From: Edaphobacter aggregans DSM 19364 | GTDB lineage: Bacteria > Acidobacteriota > Terriglobia > Terriglobales > Acidobacteriaceae | DNA length: 55,560 nucleotides | NCBI RefSeq assembly: GCF_000745965.1 | Contig: NZ_JQKI01000044.1 | Span: 1-55,560, forward strand | Direction: 5' to 3' | Shown: in pieces, positions 36,546 through 45,005 of the stretch | Layout: each line of letters starts with the position of its first letter | How positions within the stretch are numbered: the first letter of the stretch is position 1 | The notes under the pieces: model-generated | Database searches by the model: none | The model's input: only the letters and a program-made list of their open reading frames with translations | Told to the model about the DNA's origin: nothing | Program-made: the position numbers and the translations under genes

Positions 36546-38285
36546 CTATGCCCCCTGCCTTCGTGGCGTGCGCGGTTCGACCACTATCGAAAAATTCTCA
36601 TTCTGCGTAAGCTCCTCCAGCGAGAGGTAGCGCGCGCCGAGGATCTTCGCTAATTCCTCGCATTGGCCCAGTCGTTGTGCGGCAGTCTCCGTATCGACGA
36701 CGATTGCATTGCAACTCATCAGCTGCGCCGCATCAAGAGCCTCTTGCCAGGGGTCTCCTCCATGCAGCGGGATATTTGCCCTACCGTCCGTGAGTAGGAT
36801 GAGAAGCGTCGCGGGCGTCAGGTAACCACGCGCTTGATCGAGAGCGCCAGCCAACGGCGTTCGACCACCCGTGGGAAGGTATTCGAGCGCAGCTAAAGCG
36901 TCGGGAAGTACCTGAGTTGGCTCTAGAACGACCTGCGCGGAAGTTCCGCGGAAGACGATCATTGCCACTTCGTCCTCTCGTTTGAAAGAGCGGGTCAGCA
37001 GGTTTAAAATAGCGCCTTTGACTATACGCATTCTCTGCTGGACAGCGTGCGAGCCGCTGGAATCGACGACGAAGAGATAGCGAGTTCCGGTCCTCGGCTT
37101 GCGCACTCGTTCGTGCAAATCCTCGACACGAGGTTGCAGACCGCCGGTTTCACGCAGGGTGTGGCTGAGTGTGGCACGCAAATCAAGTTCGACAGGGAAA
37201 TCTGCCTGGCGATTGCCTATGATTGGACCGCAATCACAGCTATCTGCAGGCGCGGTGCCCCCTCGCGTCGCTGCTTCATTGAACCGGACGTCGAGGGCAG
37301 GGGCCTTGGCTTCTGATGGAGTGAAGATACGTTCGTGGACACGCTGCGGGGCATGTCGTCCGCCAGCCTCAGATTGTGATTCGGGCTTAATCTGTTGCGG
37401 CGGAATTGGAGGTGGAGGCGGAGGGAGTGAGGAACGTCTGCCCTCTCGCGTTCGGTGAGCGAGGACAAGGGGTAAGACAGCGTCAACATGCTGTACTTCG
37501 ACGCACGCATCGCCGGTGAGAGCTGCATATGCGATTGCAGCCCGTACGACTGCTAGATCGGCTCGCAAGGATCGAACGTGGTTTTCGCAGATGGTGAAGC
37601 TAATCTGCCCCATCATGTCGCAGGAACAGGTGATGCCGCCGAGAGACGCTCTAGCGGAAACAATCTGTGACTGCAAAGCCTGTTGGGCTTGTGACCACTC
37701 ACTGGCAAATCGAATCGTGTCGCGCTCGAACGCAATTCTTCGCGCCATCACGAGTTGGCGTTCGGCTGGGTCGAGTGGAGCACAGACCGTCACTGATAAT
37801 GCGAAACGGTCCCGCAACTGCGGGCGCAGCGAACCCTCTTCCGGGTTCATGCTGCCAAGCAGAACAAACTCGGCTGGATGGGCGGCGGTTAAGCCTTCAC
37901 GCTCCACCACGTGAACCCCGCTGGCAGCAGCGTCTAACAAGGCGTCGCCCAGGTGTGCAGGAAGAAGATTCACCTCATCCACGTAAAGCACGCCGCCATG
38001 TGCCTCGGCGAGCAGTCCCGGCTTCAGGACGGGATCACCCTTCAGCGTGCGCTCCAGATGAAGCCCCCCAAGCAGACGGTCTTCCGTGGCGCCGAGCGGC
38101 AGATTGATAAAACGTGCGGGTGCCGGCAACAGGGCAGCCAGGCCGCGCGCGGTGGTTGTCTTCCCCGAGCCCTTGTCGCCGCACAGCAAAACTCCAAGCC
38201 GCCAATCGACAGCAGCCAGTAGCAGCGCGAGCTTCATCTCGTTTTGGCCGACGATTGCGGAGAAGGGATAGGCGGCCGGTCTCAC
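36546..38285 (-). CDS. Fused ChlI/ChlD-type chelatase ATPase (AAA + vWA)
   Basis: 579 residues joining the two ATPase subunits of Mg/Co chelatases. The N-terminal AAA+ part has Walker A CGDKGSGKTT (about 35-44), Walker B GVLYVDEVNLLPAH, and GSMNPEEGSLRPQLRDRF. A proline/charged linker (LPPPPPPIPP) follows. The C-terminal von Willebrand A domain has a MIDAS of the form FVVDSSGSHA and later LLTDGRAN. It very probably replaces the CobS/CobT pair and drives CobN in ATP-dependent cobalt insertion. GTG 38285 overlaps the cobN stop (GTGA). The cytoplasmic location and complex with CobN are inferred from family and adjacency; magnesium chelatase for chlorophyll is ruled out by context. Confidence 0.92.
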   Translation of the reverse strand: MRPAAYPFSAIVGQNEMKLALLLAAVDWRLGVLLCGDKGSGKTTTARGLAALLPAPARFINLPLGATEDRLLGGLHLERTLKGDPVLKPGLLAEAHGGVLYVDEVNLLPAHLGDALLDAAASGVHVVEREGLTAAHPAEFVLLGSMNPEEGSLRPQLRDRFALSVTVCAPLDPAERQLVMARRIAFERDTIRFASEWSQAQQALQSQIVSARASLGGITCSCDMMGQISFTICENHVRSLRADLAVVRAAIAYAALTGDACVEVQHVDAVLPLVLAHRTREGRRSSLPPPPPPIPPQQIKPESQSEAGGRHAPQRVHERIFTPSEAKAPALDVRFNEAATRGGTAPADSCDCGPIIGNRQADFPVELDLRATLSHTLRETGGLQPRVEDLHERVRKPRTGTRYLFVVDSSGSHAVQQRMRIVKGAILNLLTRSFKREDEVAMIVFRGTSAQVVLEPTQVLPDALAALEYLPTGGRTPLAGALDQARGYLTPATLLILLTDGRANIPLHGGDPWQEALDAAQLMSCNAIVVDTETAAQRLGQCEELAKILGARYLSLEELTQNENFSIVVEPRTPRRQGA

Positions 38286-41200
38286 GAAACAGCCCCCCGC
38301 TTCTGCTCGCCCTGCGCTTCCAGCAGCATTTCAGCTTCAAGCAGAACGCCGCGCAGTGCGTTGAGAGTCTCTGGTGCGGGATCCTCCCAGAGCTCGCGTT
38401 TTGCCGCCTCAAGCAATCGTTCGGCGATCGTATTCAATGCCCATGGGTTTGAAGCACCGAGGAAATCACGCATGTTTCGGTCTAACGCATAGTGCTCCGC
38501 AAGACCCTCGTAGATGAAGTCCGGAGCGATCTGCGCCGTGGCATCGAAACCGAAGATGTAGTCGACCGTTGCGGCAAGTTCCAAACCACCTTTGTAGCCG
38601 TGGCGTTTTATCGATTCGATCCACTTCGGATTCACCACGCGCGAGCGATAGACCCGCAGTGCTTCTTCGCGCAGATCCCGAACCTGCGCCGATTCCGGAC
38701 GGGAGCTATCGCCGAAATAGGCTTTCGGCTGTGCGCCCGTAAGCGCGCGAATGGAGGCAATCATGCCTCCGTGAAACTGGAAGTAGTCGTCCGAATCGAA
38801 AATGTCGTGCTCGCGGTTATCTTGGTTGTGCAACGCAACCTCGATCGATTTGAGCCGCTCGGCGAAGATGGGCTGTGCGTCGACTCCATCGGTACCCTTG
38901 CCGTACGCGTAGCCGCCCCAAGTGAGGAACGCGTGGGCAAAGTCATCATCTCTCTGCCAGTTTCCGGTCTCGATGAGCGGCAGAATACCCGCGCCATAAG
39001 AACCTGGCTTCGAACCGAAGATGCGATAGCGCGCCTGAGCCTCTGCCTCGTGCGTCGGTAGGTCCTTTTTGGCCTGGATATCCGCGAGATAGTGTTTGCG
39101 CGGGAAGTTCTGATCGAGCGGTTCATCCAGTTCGATCAACATCGAGATGGCCTGGTCGTACGTATCGATCAGGTGTGGAAACGCATCGCGGAAGAAGCCG
39201 CTGATGCGCAGCGTCACGTCCACCCGCGGTCGGCCGAGTTGGTCCAGAGGAATCACTTCGACGCCTTCGAGTCGGCGCGACTGCGCGTTCCACAAGGGTT
39301 TGACGCCGAGTAGCGCAAACGCCTGAGCGATATCGTCGCCGTGCGTCCGCATTTGCGAAGTCCCCCAGACGCTTAGTCCCATCATCTCCGGATACTTGCC
39401 CTCTTCCTTGTAAAAGCGAGCGACAGCTTCGCGGGCAAGCTGCTGGCCTACTCGCCACGCTGCCTGTGAGGGCAGGGCACGAGGATCGACCGCATAGAAG
39501 TTGCGGCCGGTCGGCAGAATGTGTGCCATACCGCGGGTAGGTGCTCCGGCTGGCCCTGCGGGGACATATTTGCCTTCAAGTGCATCGAGCAGGTGCTCGA
39601 TCTCATCGCCGGACTGTTCAAGTTTCGGCACAAGTTCATCACAGGCGAAGGTGAGTGCAGCTGCTATCTCCGCCGATTCAAGGCCGAGCACCGCGCGCTG
39701 CACTTCGCCGATGACGGTGCTTCGAAAGCCGAGCGTGTCGAGCATCGTGTAAAGGTCGAGTGAAGCGCGGTCGAAAATCTCCAGAGCATCGGCGCGGGTA
39801 TGGCACGGCTGGCCCAGCAGATCTAGCGAAGGCTCAAGGCGTTCGCCCGGCTTGTTAAGCAGTTCAATCAATTCGAAGCCGAACGCCGTTGCAAGGCTCG
39901 CCTGCAGACTCGGTGCGCTGGCGTTTGCCAACCGCGTCAGGGAGCGCAGCATCTCTGGTAGCGGAGGCATCTGCCCGATGATGTGCAGGCCATCGCGAAT
40001 CTGTGCCATGCCTAATTCGCAGAGATAGCCGTCAAGGTCTTCGATCAGGTGGGCCACCTCGTTGCCGTTCATGGAGGCGAGTTGTGTTGGTATGCCTTCT
40101 GGCGTTAGCGTGTCGTCCCACTCGTGGCTGTGATCGCCGCGCTCGCGGGTCATCATCGTCTTCAGGTCCAGGTCGGCCTTCAGGTTTGTGCTCTCAACCA
40201 ATTGCCATATCTGCTGCTGCAGGTAGGGCAGCTTTACCGGGTCGAGCTTTTCGACGGCATAGTATTCGTTGACCAGCTGATTCAATTCGGCGAGCGGGCC
40301 ATAGGTCTCCGCCGAGGTCATCGGCGGCGTCAGGTGGTCGACAATCACAGCGTGCGCGCGTCGCTTCGATTGGCTTCCCTCGCCGGGATCGTTGATGATG
40401 AACGGATAGACGAGTGGCATGTCGCCGAGTAGAAGGTCCGGAAAACACTCGCCGGAAAGCCCGACGCCCTTGCCAGGTAGCCATTCGAGCGTGCCATGCT
40501 TGCCCATGTGGACGATCGCATCTGCGCCCCAGCCGCCTTCCGCTTGCGGAGTTCCGAGCCAGCGATAGAAGGCTGCGTAGTGGTGCGTTGGGGGCAAGTC
40601 GGGTGTGTGGTAGATCGCATCAGGGTCGATGCCGTAGCCGCGGGGTGGCTGCAATGCGATCATTGCATTGCCAAGATCCATCGCGGCAAACAGATAATCG
40701 CGCTGGTCGGCCCAGGGCTCGTTCTCTTCAATCGCGACGACCTTTCCTGCGATCGTCGGGAGGAGTTTCTTATCGGTTTTTTGGGCAGGCTTTACGCTGG
40801 GGCCGTGGTCCTGTGGCTGGCCCCAGAAATCCTGCATCCGACGCGCCGGACGGGCAGGGAAGACCGAATAAATCTTCCGATAGGCCGCTCGCGAAAACCG
40901 CATAGCCCGCGCCGGATCGAGCGGGTAGTTGCTATCGTAAGTTCCGCGCCCAAGCAATTCCTGCATCAGTTCATCGGAGGTCTCAGGTAGCTCGGCGATG
41001 GCATAGCGACGTGCCCGCATCGCATGCAACGTCGCGAGCAGGCTGGCGGGAGCATCGAGGCCAACCGCTCCGCCGACCTGTGATGCTTTGGTGGCGGAGT
41101 TCGTCAGTACAAAAGCTATGCGGCGGTTGCAGTTCGCCTTGCCGCGAAGCCCGGCAAGACGGCTCGCTATTCCAGCGACGCGAGCAGCCCGGTCATCATT

Positions 41201-42667
41201 CACAACATACAGACTCTCCGCACTATTTTTACTGCGTTCCTTAAACGACACCGGCACGGAAATAATGCGTCCATCGAACTCCGGAATCGCGACGTTGACC
41301 GCAGTGTCGACCGCATTCAGGCCGCGGCGCGAACCCTCCCAGGCGCCTTGCGGCATCTGGCACGCAATTGCCTGAACAACCGGAATGCCAAGTCTTTCGA
41401 ACGACAACATCGCTTCTCCGGGCTGCGTGACGGAGCCCGTATTGACCTCGCCGAGCGCAAACGACAGCGTCGTAATCAGCACGTTGGCACGGCCTTCAAT
41501 CAGTCTGAATACCGCCGGACGTCCATCTTCCTTCGCCTTCAGGCTTGAGGTAAAGATGCAGAGGGGATTCACCCCCTTCGCCTCCAGCGCATGTGCAATC
41601 GTGTCGATGAAAGCCGTATTAGCGCTCATTCGGTGTGCGCGGTAAAACAGCACGGCGACGGTTGGACGCAGAGGATTGGCCTGCCGCTCCCAGTCCTCTG
41701 CTGTGGCAACGTCCGCGCTTTCTCCGGATGCGTTCGGCAGATAAATGCCGTGCTCCGGCATAGGGGTGGGCGGCGCATAGCCATAGCCCGTCAGCATCAG
41801 GCGATCGGACAGGAATCGGAACAACTCGGCGAAGTTCTGCACCCCGCCGAGCGCGAGATAACCGCCCGCACTCTGCATAACGTCGGCAGGTACATTAATG
41901 GTCTCCGAGAACTCAGAACTGTTCTCTCCGCAACCGCTAACGAGCACCAAGGATTGTTCACGCTTGATGCAGGCTGCGCGCAGCCGGTCGAAGCCTGGAA
42001 TGCAACTAAGTGGCCCGTGGCAGCGCACAATAATTACCCGAGCCTTAGTCATTTCACCGTTGATCAGCACGTCCAACTGATCTTCGTTGCGCAGTGCATT
42101 CAGCGAGAATGCGCTCACACGAAGCTCCGCCGGGATTAGGTCCGAAGCATTTATGAGCGTGAGCAGATCGGTATCGGCATGCGAGAGCAGCATGATGGCG
42201 CCGGTTGCATCTGGTGCGGTCTTGACGAGCGTAGATGCAGCAACGATCTCACTCGGCTTGCGGACGTCCCAGTCATAGTAGTTGAAGACGAATTCACTCA
42301 ATTCGGCTGGAGGCTGTAGAAAGCGATCGGCAGCCAGCATCGCGTCAATGTAGTCAAAGATCTGACGAACCTGCCAGGGACTATTCACCGAATGGAACCA
42401 GATCGATCTACCATCGAAGACGAGGCTCACTACATTAGCGAGCGCGCACGGGCCAAGGCAACCGCCCTTCGTTAGATGAACATGATTGCGAATTTTGCGC
42501 CCGAGCCACTCCTGCGTGTAGACGTCAGCCGGGACGGCGGCGTATCCGCGCTCGGTAATACCGCAGCAACAGCCGGTGTAGCAATAGGTCAAATGCGCCC
42601 GGTGCTGGACTATGTTGAAGGCACGGCCGTCGGCGCGGATTACGCGTTGTCGAAAGGAATCGGCCAC
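38282..42667 (-). CDS. cobN: Cobaltochelatase CobN with N-terminal [2Fe-2S] ferredoxin-like domain
   Basis: 1461 residues, about 150-200 longer than usual CobN. The first ~110 residues form a thioredoxin-like [2Fe-2S] ferredoxin: YCYTGCCCG (Cys29, Cys33-35) and KGGCLGPC (Cys70, Cys74). CobN proper then follows, with VLFYRAHRMSANTAF, GKHGTLEWLPGKGVGLSGE, INDPGEGSQSKRRAHAVIVDHLTPP and GMIASIRALTGAQPKAYFGD. CobN binds hydrogenobyrinic acid a,c-diamide and inserts Co2+ with the ATPase encoded next door. The ferredoxin domain may serve redox sensing or cobalt handling. The start is GTG 42667 behind GAGGTG. It is the first gene after a cobalamin riboswitch. Confidence 0.94.
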   Translation of the reverse strand: MADSFRQRVIRADGRAFNIVQHRAHLTYCYTGCCCGITERGYAAVPADVYTQEWLGRKIRNHVHLTKGGCLGPCALANVVSLVFDGRSIWFHSVNSPWQVRQIFDYIDAMLAADRFLQPPAELSEFVFNYYDWDVRKPSEIVAASTLVKTAPDATGAIMLLSHADTDLLTLINASDLIPAELRVSAFSLNALRNEDQLDVLINGEMTKARVIIVRCHGPLSCIPGFDRLRAACIKREQSLVLVSGCGENSSEFSETINVPADVMQSAGGYLALGGVQNFAELFRFLSDRLMLTGYGYAPPTPMPEHGIYLPNASGESADVATAEDWERQANPLRPTVAVLFYRAHRMSANTAFIDTIAHALEAKGVNPLCIFTSSLKAKEDGRPAVFRLIEGRANVLITTLSFALGEVNTGSVTQPGEAMLSFERLGIPVVQAIACQMPQGAWEGSRRGLNAVDTAVNVAIPEFDGRIISVPVSFKERSKNSAESLYVVNDDRAARVAGIASRLAGLRGKANCNRRIAFVLTNSATKASQVGGAVGLDAPASLLATLHAMRARRYAIAELPETSDELMQELLGRGTYDSNYPLDPARAMRFSRAAYRKIYSVFPARPARRMQDFWGQPQDHGPSVKPAQKTDKKLLPTIAGKVVAIEENEPWADQRDYLFAAMDLGNAMIALQPPRGYGIDPDAIYHTPDLPPTHHYAAFYRWLGTPQAEGGWGADAIVHMGKHGTLEWLPGKGVGLSGECFPDLLLGDMPLVYPFIINDPGEGSQSKRRAHAVIVDHLTPPMTSAETYGPLAELNQLVNEYYAVEKLDPVKLPYLQQQIWQLVESTNLKADLDLKTMMTRERGDHSHEWDDTLTPEGIPTQLASMNGNEVAHLIEDLDGYLCELGMAQIRDGLHIIGQMPPLPEMLRSLTRLANASAPSLQASLATAFGFELIELLNKPGERLEPSLDLLGQPCHTRADALEIFDRASLDLYTMLDTLGFRSTVIGEVQRAVLGLESAEIAAALTFACDELVPKLEQSGDEIEHLLDALEGKYVPAGPAGAPTRGMAHILPTGRNFYAVDPRALPSQAAWRVGQQLAREAVARFYKEEGKYPEMMGLSVWGTSQMRTHGDDIAQAFALLGVKPLWNAQSRRLEGVEVIPLDQLGRPRVDVTLRISGFFRDAFPHLIDTYDQAISMLIELDEPLDQNFPRKHYLADIQAKKDLPTHEAEAQARYRIFGSKPGSYGAGILPLIETGNWQRDDDFAHAFLTWGGYAYGKGTDGVDAQPIFAERLKSIEVALHNQDNREHDIFDSDDYFQFHGGMIASIRALTGAQPKAYFGDSSRPESAQVRDLREEALRVYRSRVVNPKWIESIKRHGYKGGLELAATVDYIFGFDATAQIAPDFIYEGLAEHYALDRNMRDFLGASNPWALNTIAERLLEAAKRELWEDPAPETLNALRGVLLEAEMLLEAQGEQKRGAVS

Positions 42668-42669
42668 GG

Positions 42670-42747
42670 CTACACCTCATTCTCTGGCGCGTGGTCGGAA
42701 CTGGTGACGGAAATAGTACGGATTGATGGTGCCGGGGTCAGGCGCAT
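42670..42747 (-). CDS. Possible 25-codon leader peptide between riboswitch and cobN
   Basis: ATG 42747 to TAG 42670 encodes MRLTPAPSIRTISVTSSDHA plus five residues. It starts right after a small hairpin that follows the B12 box and ends two bases before the cobN GTG, so its last codons cover the cobN Shine-Dalgarno (GAGGTG). A GGAG lies about nine bases before its ATG. Translation of it could open or block the cobN start. There is no homologue I know; it may be chance. Confidence 0.3.
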   Translation of the reverse strand: MRLTPAPSIRTISVTSSDHAPENEV

Positions 42748-42779
42748 GGTTTCTGTTCTCCGCAGAAAATCGCTATATA

Positions 42780-42957
42780 CCCCGGGCAGGTCTCCTGGCT
42801 GCGAAGTGGCAACTTGTTCCCTTTGCCGAGCCTCCTCCTTCCCCGGCCTGAAGGCCGAGTGGATATTTGGCGACTCATCTTCGTTTACAGTGGCGGGACC
42901 GCACCGGGATTGCACCGGACTTCCCTTTTCAGCCCTTGCGGGCACCTTGGGTCTGAA
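42780..42957 (-). ncRNA. Cobalamin riboswitch upstream of cobN
   Basis: On the minus strand the RNA begins near GGTGCCCGCAAGGGC, continues AAAAGGGAAGTCCGGTG, then AATCCCGGTGCGGTCCCGCC, ACTGT, and ends with the B12 box GCAGCCAGGAGACCTGCC (42784-42802). This order is the full class I adenosylcobalamin aptamer. A short hairpin (TTTCTG...CAGAAA, about 42750-42767) follows before cobN. Binding of the vitamin should reduce expression of the cobN operon. It is placed downstream of cbtA, which is on the same strand, so cbtBA escape its control unless they have their own leader. Confidence 0.93.
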
Positions 42958-43000
42958 CATAGTTGTACCACGTTCTTCAGTTACTCAGCCGCAGGCCGCT

Positions 43001-43723
43001 TTAACGGACCAGTGTGTGCACGCTCCGGTCGCGTTCGGTCAACCAGCCGAACAGGACACCAAGCATGCCCCAAAGCAGTAACTGCATCTCCAAGGACGCG
43101 ATCCGGAACTTCCAGAGCAAACTGGCGGGGAAGGCTGGTGGTACTTCATCGATCGCTGGCAGAAAGCTCGAAAACGTGACCGTTAGCAAGACGAAAAGGA
43201 ACACAGCCAGCAAAGACCCATTCCAAACTCCGAATCGGCGAATAAAACGACGGGCCAGTTGCAGCGAAAAAATCATGGACGCCAAGGACAGAGCAATCGC
43301 GAGAAAATATGCCGTCGTCCGTATGCCTATTGTCTCTGGATTGCCGACAGATGGAGGACTCGCCGGGTATTTGAGAGAAGGGACCAATGCTACAGAGACA
43401 AATCCCAGTCCCGCAATCCATAACGCCAGAGAACGCGGACTGCTGAAACCGAAGCGGCCCTGAGAAAAGGCGAAGACCAGCCCGAAGATGCCTCCTAGAG
43501 CAGAGCTGTAAACTACCGAGCCGGTTAGGAGTCCAATGCCTCGTTGAATCCCGCGACTGACCATCTCCGGCTCAGTAGCCTCGCCCTTTTCCTGTTCCGA
43601 TACGTTTTCAATTGCGATTGCACTTTCAACCTGTGGTTCACCGACCCATCGTGCGAACGCAAATACGATAAGGCCGGCCATAAGGCCGACCAACATTCCT
43701 CGAAGAAGCAGCGTGCGGGTCAC
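43001..43723 (-). CDS. cbtA: Cobalt transporter subunit CbtA
   Basis: 240-residue inner-membrane protein with about six hydrophobic segments. The N-terminal TRTLLLRGMLVGLMAGLIVF and ARWVGEPQVESAIAIE blocks are the CbtA signature; GLLTGSVVYSSALGGIFGLVF and ALVPSLKYPASPPSVG follow. CbtA/CbtB are predicted cobalt importers usually found next to B12 genes. GTG 43723 is preferred because it begins exactly at the family N-terminus and lies ten bases after the cbtB stop; ATG 43783 or the upstream start at 43798 would overlap cbtB by many bases. Confidence 0.88.
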   Translation of the reverse strand: MTRTLLLRGMLVGLMAGLIVFAFARWVGEPQVESAIAIENVSEQEKGEATEPEMVSRGIQRGIGLLTGSVVYSSALGGIFGLVFAFSQGRFGFSSPRSLALWIAGLGFVSVALVPSLKYPASPPSVGNPETIGIRTTAYFLAIALSLASMIFSLQLARRFIRRFGVWNGSLLAVFLFVLLTVTFSSFLPAIDEVPPAFPASLLWKFRIASLEMQLLLWGMLGVLFGWLTERDRSVHTLVR

Positions 43724-43733
43724 GAGCGACTGG

Positions 43734-43952
43734 TTAGTGGCAGGGGAAGCCAAGAAGATGGCGGCCGTCGTGAACAAACTCATGAACGACACGCCCATGA
43801 ATAAAGGAAGTGGCGCCCTGTTCTACACCGACGAAATAGATCAGAAGCATCATGAGCAAACCGCCGAACAAAGCCCAGGGCAGGAACTCGCGCAATGGAA
43901 TAACCGGTATGGATAAAGGCTGAGGGATCGAGCCGGCGTAGGGCTGAGTCAT
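43734..43952 (-). CDS. cbtB: Cobalt transporter subunit CbtB
   Basis: 72-residue single-span membrane protein. One hydrophobic helix (PWALFGGLLMMLLIYFVGVE) is followed by a short tail rich in histidine (FIHGRVVHEFVHDGRHLLG, ending PCH), the metal-binding signature of CbtB. ATG 43952 follows AGGAGACC at proper distance. It precedes cbtA by ten bases. The Shine-Dalgarno region resembles part of a B12 box (GGAGACCTG), but the rest of the aptamer is absent upstream. Confidence 0.88.
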   Translation of the reverse strand: MTQPYAGSIPQPLSIPVIPLREFLPWALFGGLLMMLLIYFVGVEQGATSFIHGRVVHEFVHDGRHLLGFPCH

Positions 43953-44053
43953 TACAGGTCTCCTAAACATTACTTGACTCCGAGCGTATTGAACCACCCA
44001 AAGGGTGTCAAGGCTTCACCATCACACGATGGTAGGCTCTCTGAGGTGACACC

Positions 44054-44647
44054 TTGAAAGATTCTGATATGCCGGGACGGATCACGCTTCTCAGTCATGC
44101 GCCGACCTTGGCTGTGCGGAAAGCCATCTTTCCTCTCGATGAACCTATTGACGCGCGCGAACTTGAAAAACTTGGGTCGATCAGTTGGATACGACCACGA
44201 GTGCATCAAGTTTATGCCGGACCCGAACAGAGGGTAGTACAGACTGCCGAAGCTCTCGGGTTCGAGCCCACGCACTGCGAAGAATTGAAAGATTTGGATT
44301 GCCATGCGTGGCGTGGCAAATCTCTGGAGAAGGTTCAATCTGCTGATCCAGAAGGCGTGCGTCGATGGCTCACCGATGTGGATGCCGCTCCGCATGGAGG
44401 AGAATCCATCGCTCGCCTCCTTGAGCGCATCGAGCATTGGGTAGCGGGGCAGCGTAGCTCCGGGCACACTCTTGCTGTCACTCATCCCGCAGTGATTCGC
44501 GCGGCTGTAGTTCTCGCGTTGCAGGCTCCCGCGCAATCATTCTGGCGTATCGACGTCTCTCCCTTGTCGATCACGGATTTTAGATGGAACGGCAGATTCT
44601 GGAGCCTGCGGAACAGCAGCAGCCCGCTTTTTCGACACGAAAATTAG
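44054..44647 (+). CDS. Histidine-phosphatase-fold protein with altered RHG motif
   Basis: About 197 residues of the phosphoglycerate-mutase fold, but the catalytic RHG near the N-terminus reads LLSHAPT: the Arg is replaced by Ser while His is kept. The second catalytic region is present (VTHPAVIRAA), as is a QRVVQTAEALGF segment equivalent to the second Arg loop. I recall similar SHA-type proteins beside cobalt transporter and cobalamin genes, so it may be a specialised member rather than a dead one. It diverges from cbtBA and precedes the second riboswitch. TTG 44054 lies five bases after GAGGTG; ATG 44069 is an alternative start (MPGRITLLSHA). Confidence 0.8.
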   Translation: MKDSDMPGRITLLSHAPTLAVRKAIFPLDEPIDARELEKLGSISWIRPRVHQVYAGPEQRVVQTAEALGFEPTHCEELKDLDCHAWRGKSLEKVQSADPEGVRRWLTDVDAAPHGGESIARLLERIEHWVAGQRSSGHTLAVTHPAVIRAAVVLALQAPAQSFWRIDVSPLSITDFRWNGRFWSLRNSSSPLFRHEN

Positions 44648-44684
44648 AGCGCGGCGAGAATGAGTCTGGTAGATTAGGTAAAGA

Positions 44685-44857
44685 TTCTGGGGTGCCCGCG
44701 AGGGCATAACAGGGAAGCCGGTGTGAGTCCGGCATGGTCCCGCCACTGTGTTCAGGAGACGGACTCTTCGTAAGCCACTCGATCATACCGAGGAAGGCGA
44801 AGACTCCAGAGCGTTAGAATAAACGCTCAGCCTGTCAATCAGGAGACCTACCTCAGA
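44685..44857 (+). ncRNA. Cobalamin riboswitch upstream of cobG operon
   Basis: The plus strand shows GGTGCCCGCGAGGGC, CAGGGAAGCCGGTGTGAGTC, GGTCCCGCCACTGTG, a variable P-arm ending GAGGAAGGCGAAG, and the B12-box region ATCAGGAGACCTACC (44838-44852). This is a complete cobalamin aptamer. About 150 nt separate it from the cobG ATG; the intervening RNA contains possible short reading frames (for example from ATG 44861, 14 codons) and no strong U-tract terminator, so control at translation is likely. Confidence 0.93.
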
Positions 44858-45005
44858 CATAATGCTGGTTCTTCTCTGCGTGGAAACGGGGAGCAATCGC
44901 TCATAGGTCTTTGAGCTTTGTGCCTCTTTTTCTCGCAGCTGGTGAGGTGCAATTGTTCAGACCGAGTTCAATATCTCCCGCTATCGCTGAGGAAGCAGGT
45001 GTTCC

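Noticed and set aside
43953..43970. B12-box-like sequence before cbtB, considered as a third riboswitch
   Set aside because: Only the GGAGACCTG part is present and it serves as the Shine-Dalgarno; no aptamer core is found in the 100 bp upstream.
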